From Propionibacteriaceae bacterium (GTDB taxonomy: Bacteria > Actinomycetota > Actinomycetes > Propionibacteriales > Propionibacteriaceae): a DNA stretch of 5,469 bases. Under the pieces are notes generated by a model that worked only from the letters and a program-made list of their open reading frames with translations, did no database searches and had not been told where the DNA came from. Location: positions 1 through 5,469 of the forward strand of contig DMIX01000382.1 of NCBI GenBank assembly GCA_003451975.1. Direction: 5' to 3'. How positions within the stretch are numbered: the first letter of the stretch is position 1; the number at the start of each line of letters is the position of its first letter. The position numbers were made by a program, and so were the translations under genes. Positions 1 through 4,969 of this stretch are shown here, piece by piece.

Positions 1-3
1 TTC

Positions 4-1104
4 CTATGAGACCTCCTTATCAATTGGCTGTTGCAGTGTTTGGAGGAGCAGGGCACCGAGACGTGCCATCACCTCCGGTTCTTTTTCGAGCCTCTCGCGC
101 TTTCTGCGCGCGGCAGTCGTGTCTCGAACGATCAGCGGGGCCGGCAGGACGATTTGCTGGGGTGGCTGGTAGGTCTCCGCTTCGATCGTGTCGATGAGTA
201 ACCGTGCAGCGAGGCGTCCCATGGTGTGCTGGGAACCGCGCACGGTCGTTAGGCCTACCGGGCCCATCGAGGCGGGCGGAATGTCGTCGAACCCGGCGAT
301 TGACACCTCCAGCGGAACTTCGATCCCCAGCCGGTGCAGGCATTGCCAGGCGCCAAAAGCCATCATGTCGTTTGCTGCAACGATGGCGGTGATGTCGGGC
401 CGGACGCGCAGAAAGTGCAGCACGGCACCGTAGCCGTCGTCCATGCGATATGAGCCATTGTAAACCAGACTGGGATGTATTTCCAACCCGTGTTCCTGGG
501 CGGCGTTGAAGAAACCGTCCATCCTTTCGTGGGCGGCAGTCGATAACGAGGGGCCGGCGATGAACCCGACCGTGCGATGGCCCAGCCCGGCCAGATGCCG
601 GACGCTTTGGGCCATGCCATCTCGGTTGTCGATGCCCACGTAGTTGGTTTGCAAGCCCTTCCGCTTGCGGTTGATCAGCACGAAAGGATAGCGGTCTTCG
701 TGGAGGGCCAGAATGGTGGGGCTGTCCATGTGGATGGACGTGAAGAGCAACCCGTCGACGCGCTTTTGTTGGAGCCAAAAAGCGGTTTTCTCTTCGTAAG
801 CGGAATCTTCTTCGATGTCACATAGGATCAGGCCATAACCATACTGCTCGGAGAATGAGTTCGCCCCTTGCGCGACCCCCGGATAGAATGGATTCGTGAT
901 GTCGGAAGTGATCAGAGCGATCGTTTGCGAGTGTTGGGTCCGCAGGCTTCTGGCGACGAGGTTGGGTTTGTAACCGGTGTCACGAAGTGCGCGTTGCACG
1001 CGTGCAGTCAGCTCCGGGCTCACGTACCGGGTTCCATTGATGACGTGTGATACGGTGGCAGCAGAGACCTCCGCGGCTTCGGCAACATCGCGCAACGAAA
1101 CCAT
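4..1104 (-). CDS. LacI/GalR-family transcriptional repressor
   Basis: This is a 366-residue cytoplasmic DNA-binding regulator that probably represses itself and the divergent AcnX genes until it binds a small ligand. Residues 4-23 form the LacI-type helix-turn-helix (SLRDVAEAAEVSAATVSHVI), followed by the YKPN linker at 45-48 and a hinge helix to about residue 56. A periplasmic-binding-protein-like sensor domain follows (about 60-330), with the family landmarks NDMMAFGA (245-252), AGFDDIP (270-276) and LTTVR (285-289). The ATG at 1104 is preferred because the family N-terminus begins there and AAGGAG (1109-1114) lies 4 bases upstream. The frame stays open upstream to 1299, but that stretch holds the operator and promoter. 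About 35 residues (332-366) continue past the usual LacI C-terminus; they are highly charged at first (RRKRERLEKEPE). The family is certain. The effector is unknown, though sugars, nucleosides or related metabolites are typical. Confidence 0.95.
   Translation of the reverse strand: MVSLRDVAEAAEVSAATVSHVINGTRYVSPELTARVQRALRDTGYKPNLVARSLRTQHSQTIALITSDITNPFYPGVAQGANSFSEQYGYGLILCDIEEDSAYEEKTAFWLQQKRVDGLLFTSIHMDSPTILALHEDRYPFVLINRKRKGLQTNYVGIDNRDGMAQSVRHLAGLGHRTVGFIAGPSLSTAAHERMDGFFNAAQEHGLEIHPSLVYNGSYRMDDGYGAVLHFLRVRPDITAIVAANDMMAFGAWQCLHRLGIEVPLEVSIAGFDDIPPASMGPVGLTTVRGSQHTMGRLAARLLIDTIEAETYQPPQQIVLPAPLIVRDTTAARRKRERLEKEPEVMARLGALLLQTLQQPIDKEVS
11..18 (-). promoter_or_regulatory. Strong Shine-Dalgarno for a gene beyond the left edge
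   Basis: On the minus strand the last codons of the repressor gene contain AAGGAGGT, a near-perfect anti-16S match, followed by ctcatag, where tag is the repressor stop. No start codon occurs in the few remaining bases, so the start of any coupled gene would lie just past position 1, at least 10 bases from the SD. This suggests a co-transcribed gene after the repressor. The match could be coincidental, because these bases also encode Lys-Glu-Val. Confidence 0.5.
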
Positions 1105-1150
1105 TGTGCTCCTTAGCTGAAAGGTTGGAGAGGACAAAAACGAGCGGCTT

Positions 1151-1170
1151 AATCGTTTGCGCAAACGATT
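1151..1170. promoter_or_regulatory. LacI-family operator, perfect 20-bp palindrome
   Basis: AATCGTTTGCGCAAACGATT is an exact inverted repeat centred on a CpG step between 1160 and 1161. Even-length palindromes with a central CG and A/T-rich half-sites are the usual LacI/GalR-family operator form, where the hinge helices intercalate at the centre. It covers the proposed acnX -35 box and lies just downstream of the predicted repressor-gene start site. Occupancy should therefore block both transcripts. The adjacent LacI-family gene is the obvious candidate to bind it. Confidence 0.88.
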
Positions 1171-1185
1171 TACTTGCGATACAAT
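1157..1185 (+). promoter_or_regulatory. Probable sigma-70 promoter for the acnX genes
   Basis: TTGCGC (1157-1162), a 17-base spacer and TACAAT (1180-1185) face rightward, giving a predicted start near 1192. The -10 matches consensus at 5 of 6 positions and the -35 at only 3 of 6, so this is weaker than the opposing promoter. The -35 lies inside the palindromic operator, which fits repression by steric exclusion. The -10 shares two bases with the -10 of the leftward promoter, so the two polymerases should compete. It implies a leader of about 220 nt before the acnX ATG. Confidence 0.5.
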
Positions 1186-1212
1186 TATACCGAAATTTGG
1201 ACGGTTTGTCAA
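1184..1212 (-). promoter_or_regulatory. Consensus sigma-70 promoter for the LacI-family gene
   Basis: Read on the minus strand, TTGACA (1207-1212), a 17-base spacer (1190-1206) and TATAAT (1184-1189) form a textbook promoter with both hexamers perfect. The predicted start is near 1177, giving a 5' leader of about 73 nt that begins just before the palindromic operator. The operator would then occupy roughly +8 to +27, a position suited to autorepression. A perfect promoter on a repressor gene makes sense only if it is held down, which supports autoregulation. Confidence 0.85.
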
Positions 1213-1274
1213 GAGAACTCCGATTTCATTCTTGGCACGCGCATCTCGAATGACCGCCGTACACGACCGGGTTC

Positions 1275-1307
1275 GCACCCTGCGGGTGCCGGGTCGCATC
1301 CGCAGGG
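1275..1307 (+). promoter_or_regulatory. Leader region with mutually exclusive hairpins
   Basis: Within the untranslated stretch before acnX, GCACCC (1275-1280) pairs with GGGTGC (1284-1289) around a 3-base loop. Alternatively CCCTGCGG (1278-1285) pairs exactly with CCGCAGGG (1300-1307) around a 14-base loop. The two stems share bases and cannot form together. The first stem may be extended outward by CGACC (1264-1268) pairing with GGTCG (1292-1296). No U-run follows either stem, so a classical attenuator is not shown, and no known riboswitch is recognised. High GC makes chance pairing possible. The rest of 1192-1412 shows nothing further except the SD. Confidence 0.35.
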
Positions 1308-1396
1308 GCCATGGCGGCGCAGCCGGCAGTGTTCGCGGACAGCGCGGCGCGGATTGTTGCTTTTCGCGGTTCCGTTGACGTGCGAATCACACGCTG

Positions 1397-1404
1397 TAAG
1401 GAGG
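1397..1404 (+). promoter_or_regulatory. Ribosome binding site fixing the acnX start
   Basis: TAAGGAGG lies 8 bases upstream of the ATG at 1413. It decides between that start and an in-frame ATG at 1311, which would add 34 residues with no family counterpart and only a poor AGGGG sequence too close to it. Confidence 0.85.
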
Positions 1405-1412
1405 CAGCCTCG

Positions 1413-2663
1413 ATGAAGTTGACCGATGAAGAACGAAGCAACCTGGATGGTACGGGGGGCGAACCCCTGCGTATCGCGACGCAGGTGCTGGTGAAGCTGG
1501 GAGACAGCTACGATGCCGAACGGTTGGTGCCGATTGCGAGTGCCCATCTCGTCGCCTGCTCGTATCAGATTGCCGGCGAGGCCGGGATCGACGTATACGC
1601 GCGGTTGGTGGAGGCGGGTGCACGCGTGCGCGTCCCGACGACGCTGGACCCCGGCTCGATCGATTTCGTGCGCTGGGAAGCATTCAGAACACCTGCGCAT
1701 TACGCACAGCGCCAGCTGAAGATCGCGGAGCTGCTGCAGGCAATGGGCGTAATCCCAACCTGGACCTGTACACCCTACTACGCGCTGAACGTGCCACGCT
1801 TTGGGCAGCACGTGGGGTGGTCCGAGTCGAGTGCGGTGGCGTTCGTCAACTCGGTGATCGGCGCACGCACGAATCGCCTGGCCGCCTACGTGGATCTGTG
1901 TGCCGCTTTGGCCGGTAAGGTGCCGTACTTCGGGCTGCATCTGCCTGAAAACAGGCGCGGACAGGTTCTCATCGACGTCGCTGCGCAGGTCGGCGAGAAC
2001 ATGCGGGGCGAGGACTTTGCGGCTTTGGGCTACTTCATCGGCGGTCTGGTGGGCGACCGCATTCCGGTCATTCGCGGCGTGCGTGATGCGTCGGTCGATC
2101 AGTTGAAATTTCTCAGTGCGGGAGCGGCGTCTACAGGCTCGGTAGCGCTGTACCATGTAGTCGGAATTACGCCGGAAGCCCGCACGGTGGACGAGGCGTT
2201 CCAGGGCGGTACCTGGGAGGACGTGCTCCCCTTTGGGCGGCGGGAATTGCAGGATACCCAAGACAGAATGTCCACGTTCCGTGCCGGCAAGGTGGATGTG
2301 GTCGGTCTGGGTTGCCCCCATGCGTCCATCGCACAGATCGAGGAGTATCTCCGGCTGCTGGCAGGCCGGAGAATCCACCCCAACACGGAGTTGTGGGTGT
2401 GCATGAACGATGTCGTAGAAGGTGTGGCCCGGCAGATGGGTTACATCGACCGGTTAGAGGCGGCGGGCGCGCGGATCATGACCGGCACGTGCCTGAACGA
2501 TTGTCCGTTGGATGCCTGGCAGTTCCGGCATCTGGTTACGGATTCTGCCAAGTTCGCCTATTACACGCCCACGACGGTTGGCTCCGCATGTCATTTTACG
2601 GGGACCGCACAGTGCATCGAGGCGTCCATACGCGGCTACGTTGGGGAGGGACACGATGAGTAA
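1413..2663 (+). CDS. Aconitase X catalytic (large) subunit
   Basis: This 416-residue cytoplasmic protein matches the AcnX catalytic subunit (Pfam family formerly DUF521), a hydro-lyase related to aconitase that carries an Fe-S cluster and acts with a small swivel subunit. Family landmarks in order are the N-terminal LTDEE...LDG (3-13), LVPIASAH (38-45), GEAGID (55-60), VPTTLDPGSID (74-84), TCTPYYALN (118 is Cys), the near-invariant WSESSAVAFVNSVIGARTNR (136-155), GLGCPHAS (Cys301) and GTCLNDCP (Cys360, Cys364). Cys118, Cys301 and Cys360 are the most likely cluster ligands by family position, but this is inferred. Length is normal for a split enzyme. Known members are cis-3-hydroxy-L-proline dehydratase and archaeal phosphomevalonate dehydratase. 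The substrate here is not established. The next gene overlaps its end. Confidence 0.93.
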   Translation: MKLTDEERSNLDGTGGEPLRIATQVLVKLGDSYDAERLVPIASAHLVACSYQIAGEAGIDVYARLVEAGARVRVPTTLDPGSIDFVRWEAFRTPAHYAQRQLKIAELLQAMGVIPTWTCTPYYALNVPRFGQHVGWSESSAVAFVNSVIGARTNRLAAYVDLCAALAGKVPYFGLHLPENRRGQVLIDVAAQVGENMRGEDFAALGYFIGGLVGDRIPVIRGVRDASVDQLKFLSAGAASTGSVALYHVVGITPEARTVDEAFQGGTWEDVLPFGRRELQDTQDRMSTFRAGKVDVVGLGCPHASIAQIEEYLRLLAGRRIHPNTELWVCMNDVVEGVARQMGYIDRLEAAGARIMTGTCLNDCPLDAWQFRHLVTDSAKFAYYTPTTVGSACHFTGTAQCIEASIRGYVGEGHDE

Positions 2664-3078
2664 ACGATTTCGTGGCAGGGGCTGTGCCGGTGGAGTGTGC
2701 GAAGCGGAGGCCATCGTCGCGTTGGAGCCGTTCGGATTCTGGCAGGGGATCGATCCGGCATCCGGCGAAATCATCAACCGCCGCCACCCGCTGCTGGGCG
2801 CGAATCTGGCGGGGAAGGCGTTTGTGTTCACCTTCGGGCGGGGTTCGACCGGCAACCCGGGCATTTTTCTCGAAGCGGTCCGCAACGGCGTTGCCCCGGC
2901 GGCCATGATCAACGTCAGGGCCGAGCCGATGATCACGCTGTGCTCGATTCTCGCCGAAGAATTCTACGGCCTGCGCATCCCGGTGATCGACCGGCTCGAA
3001 GCAGCGTTCTACGCAACGGTGAAATCGGGAGACCGGCTGCGCGTCGATGGCGCCACGGGCGAGGTCGAAATCCTGTAG
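2656..3078 (+). CDS. Aconitase X swivel-domain (small) subunit
   Basis: This 140-residue protein is the swivel domain (Pfam family formerly DUF126) that completes the AcnX active site with the large subunit. Visible landmarks are the N-terminal beta strand with GRGCAGG (7-13), EPFGFWQGIDPASGEII (24-40), HPLLGANLAGKAFVF (44-58), the GRGSTG loop (61-66) and NGVAPAAMIN (77-86). In AcnX enzymes the serine of the G-S-T/S loop, here Ser64, is the proposed catalytic base equivalent to the aconitase swivel serine. The ATG overlaps the end of the large-subunit gene by 8 bases (ATGAGTAA) and follows GGGGAGGG (2643-2650) by 5 bases, so translation is probably coupled for 1:1 assembly. An upstream in-frame ATG at 2512 lies wholly inside the large-subunit gene and lacks family similarity. 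Some AcnX enzymes have both domains fused; here they are separate. Confidence 0.92.
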   Translation: MSKRFRGRGCAGGVCEAEAIVALEPFGFWQGIDPASGEIINRRHPLLGANLAGKAFVFTFGRGSTGNPGIFLEAVRNGVAPAAMINVRAEPMITLCSILAEEFYGLRIPVIDRLEAAFYATVKSGDRLRVDGATGEVEIL

Positions 3079-3084
3079 GCAATC

Positions 3085-3110
3085 AGCCGGCTGGCAGCAT
3101 ACCGGCGGCT
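3085..3110. terminator. Weak GC stem between convergent genes
   Basis: The 48-base gap between the convergent acnX and importer genes contains AGCCG (3085-3089) and CGGCT (3106-3110), or alternatively GCCGG (3086-3090) with CCGGC (3102-3106). Either could form a short stem. There is no T-run on either side, so an intrinsic terminator is not demonstrated and Rho-dependent ending is equally possible. Confidence 0.22.
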
Positions 3111-3126
3111 TGCGGTGCAGACCCGT

Positions 3127-3984
3127 TCACATTCGTTTTCCCTGGAACTGCTGCCAGAGCAGGCCGCGCTGCGGGGCGAGGATCAGGGCCAGCAGGAAAA
3201 ATGCGGTGGCGGCCAGCACGATCGCTGCACCGGAGGCCACGTTGAGCCAGTAGGAAGCGTAGAGTCCGATCAGGCCGGAGACGGCGCCGAGCGCTGCCGC
3301 GATCACCATCATGACGAGCAGGCGTTTGGTGAGCATCGAGGCGGTGGCTGCCGGCGTGACGAGCATCGCCACGACCAGGGCGACGCCGACCGTCTGCAGC
3401 GCAACGACGACGGTCACTGCGATCATCACGACGAGCAGCAGGTCCAGCCAGCGGATGGGCAGGCGCAGCGCTGCCGCGTGCACCGCGTCGAATGAGATCA
3501 CCAGCAGTTCCTTGTAGAACATGAACACCAGCACCAGCACCACCAGGCCCAGCCCGGCGGTGAGCAGCAGGTCGCCCTGTGACACGCCGAGGATATTGCC
3601 GAACAGTAAGTGGGTGAGGTCTCCGGCGTAGCCGCGGATGGTGCTGATCAGGGCGATGCCGAGACCGAACATCGCGGCGAAGATGACGCCGATCGACGTA
3701 TCCTCCTTGAACCGCTCCTGCCGTGACAGAAACGAGATGCCGACGGCGCTCAGGATGCCGGCGATGATCGCGCCCCAGAACAGCGCCTGCCCGCTGATGT
3801 AGGCGATGGCGATCCCCGGCAGGATGGCGTGCGCGAGCGCATCACCCAGGAAGGCCATCCCTTTCAACACGACATAACATCCAATGACGCCACCGACGAT
3901 CCCGACCATGACGGCAGCGGCCAGGCCGCGCTGCATGAAAGTGAAACTGAATGGCTCAAACAAGTATCCGATGATGGCTTCCAT
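3127..3984 (-). CDS. Zn/Mn-type metal ABC transporter permease
   Basis: This 285-residue integral membrane protein belongs to the ABC-3 family (ZnuB/MntB/TroC type) and forms the metal translocation channel with the ATPase encoded just upstream. The sequence shows about eight hydrophobic segments, roughly at 20-40, 55-78, 97-117, 139-157, 180-199, 200-217, 224-242 and 250-270. Family signatures are GCYVVLKGMAFLGDALAHAI (35-54) followed by LPGI, and GVALVVAMLVTPAATA (200-215). The ATG at 3984 is chosen because AAGGAG (3995-4000) lies 10 bases upstream and the family N-terminus fits. The frame is open far upstream, through the ATPase gene, but that part is a shadow. Length is typical. Whether zinc or manganese is carried cannot be read from the permease alone. 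Confidence 0.93.
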   Translation of the reverse strand: MEAIIGYLFEPFSFTFMQRGLAAAVMVGIVGGVIGCYVVLKGMAFLGDALAHAILPGIAIAYISGQALFWGAIIAGILSAVGISFLSRQERFKEDTSIGVIFAAMFGLGIALISTIRGYAGDLTHLLFGNILGVSQGDLLLTAGLGLVVLVLVFMFYKELLVISFDAVHAAALRLPIRWLDLLLVVMIAVTVVVALQTVGVALVVAMLVTPAATASMLTKRLLVMMVIAAALGAVSGLIGLYASYWLNVASGAAIVLAATAFFLLALILAPQRGLLWQQFQGKRM

Positions 3985-4049
3985 TGGCTCTGCGCTCCTT
4001 CCAGCGATTCCAGATGCGTCGCGCCCGGCAGGCGGGATGGGGCGTGCAG

Positions 4050-4090
4050 CAGTGCCGACCGCACGCCGCCGTCCCGTCTGCGCGGCACTG
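4050..4090 (-). other. Hairpin between ATPase and permease genes
   Basis: CAGTGCCG (4050-4057) and CGGCACTG (4083-4090) are exact inverted repeats. Inside them CGCA (4060-4063) pairs with TGCG (4079-4082), with a 2-base bulge and a 15-base loop. The stem sits in the unusually long 110-base gap between two genes of one importer. No U-run follows, so it is more likely an mRNA stability or processing element than a terminator. Function is inferred. Confidence 0.45.
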
Positions 4091-4094
4091 TACC

Positions 4095-4922
4095 TCAGCA
4101 GCACTCCCCGTGGGTGTGCGGCACGACCAGCCGCGCCTCGTCCGATTCGAACACGGTCAGTTGCCCGCCATAGGCTTCTTGCAGCCGCTCCGGCGTCAAC
4201 ACGTGGTCGGGCTTGCCGACTGCAACCAGCGTGTGGTTCAGCAAGGCGATGCGGTCGAAGTGCTGCTGTGCGAGCAACAGGTCGTGCATGGCAACGATGA
4301 TCGAGACATCGCGCGCGCGCAGGTCGTCGAGCAGCGCGAAGAACACTTGCTGGGTGGTGGCGTCTACACCGCTGAGCGGCTCGTCCATCAGCATGACGTC
4401 GGCACCCTGCGCGAGGGCGCGAGCGATGAAGACACGTTGTTGTTGTCCGCCGGAAAGCTCGCCGATCTGCCGTTTGATCAAGGGCAGCATATCGACCATT
4501 GCCAGACACTCGCGCACGATGTCCCAATCCCGTTGCTTTGCCCAGTGAAACCACCCGATCTGCCTGACGCGCCCCATCAGGACAACTTCGCCGACGGTGA
4601 TGGGGAAGTTCCAGTCGACATCTCCATGCTGCGGAATGTAGGAGAGCACCCAACCAGCCTGCGCTACCGGCTTGTTGTGGATCAGAATCTCACCACTGCG
4701 TCGTGGCATCAGCCCGACGATCGATTTGAACAGCGTGCTTTTCCCCGCTCCGTTGGGACCGACGAGCGCCATGCGCTCGCGGTGCCGGAGTTGCAGATTG
4801 ATGTCCGCAATCGCCAGTCTGCCGTTATAGCCGGCGCTCAGGTCACGCAGCTCCAGCGCCGCAGCACTACCAGCCGGACCCGGCTGAATGTGCTCCTGTT
4901 TTTCCCGCAAAACCTGTGCCAT
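4095..4922 (-). CDS. Zn/Mn-type metal ABC transporter ATPase
   Basis: This 275-residue cytoplasmic ATPase energises metal uptake through the adjacent permease. All nucleotide-binding motifs are intact: Walker A GPNGAGKST (55-63), Q-loop Gln98 in YIPQHGDVDW, ABC signature LSGGQQQR (156-163), Walker B VMLMDEP (176-182) and the H-loop His213 in AMHD. The Q-loop sequence and the SGVDATTQ segment after Walker B are typical of the ZnuC/MntA-type subfamily. The start at 4922 lies 47 bases after the binding-protein gene, with only a weak SD (GGAAAG, 9 bases upstream). The first 22 residues are a non-conserved leader. The last residues, HTHGECC (269-275), form a His/Cys tail that could bind metal. The family is certain; metal specificity is not. 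Confidence 0.95.
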   Translation of the reverse strand: MAQVLREKQEHIQPGPAGSAAALELRDLSAGYNGRLAIADINLQLRHRERMALVGPNGAGKSTLFKSIVGLMPRRSGEILIHNKPVAQAGWVLSYIPQHGDVDWNFPITVGEVVLMGRVRQIGWFHWAKQRDWDIVRECLAMVDMLPLIKRQIGELSGGQQQRVFIARALAQGADVMLMDEPLSGVDATTQQVFFALLDDLRARDVSIIVAMHDLLLAQQHFDRIALLNHTLVAVGKPDHVLTPERLQEAYGGQLTVFESDEARLVVPHTHGECC

Positions 4923-4938
4923 ATTGACCCACTTTCCG

Positions 4939-4954
4939 GTGGCGGTGACGCCAC
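4939..4954 (-). other. Hairpin between binding-protein and ATPase genes
   Basis: GTGGCG and CGCCAC form a perfect 6-bp stem with a 4-base loop in the 47-base gap after the solute-binding-protein gene, just before the weak SD of the ATPase gene. Such stems often protect the 3' end of binding-protein mRNA so that this subunit is made in excess. That role is inferred. Confidence 0.4.
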
Positions 4955-4969
4955 ACTTACCTGCACCCG

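Noticed and set aside
1105..1299. In-frame 65-codon upstream extension of the LacI-family gene
   Set aside because: It covers the consensus promoter and the operator, has no family similarity, and the ATG at 1104 has an SD and begins exactly at the conserved helix-turn-helix.
1250..1378. Small 42-codon Arg-rich upstream reading frame in the acnX leader
   Set aside because: It has no SD, and its composition looks like out-of-frame GC-rich sequence. A leader peptide cannot be excluded but is not supported.
1311..1412. In-frame ATG that would lengthen the AcnX large subunit by 34 residues
   Set aside because: The ATG at 1413 has TAAGGAGG at ideal spacing and matches the family N-terminus; the 1311 start has no convincing SD.
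1209..2378. 389-residue minus-strand open frame opposite acnX
   Set aside because: It is an antisense shadow of the high-GC acnX gene. It shows no recognisable domain and overlaps a confidently identified gene and the repressor promoter.
3079..3126. Bidirectional intrinsic terminator between the convergent genes
   Set aside because: Only a short 5-bp stem is possible and no T-run flanks it on either strand. It is listed only as a low-confidence stem.
3985..4653. Upstream open frame continuous with the permease
   Set aside because: It lies within the ATPase gene in another frame and is Arg/Pro/Ala-rich like a GC shadow. The permease proper starts at 3984 with its own SD.
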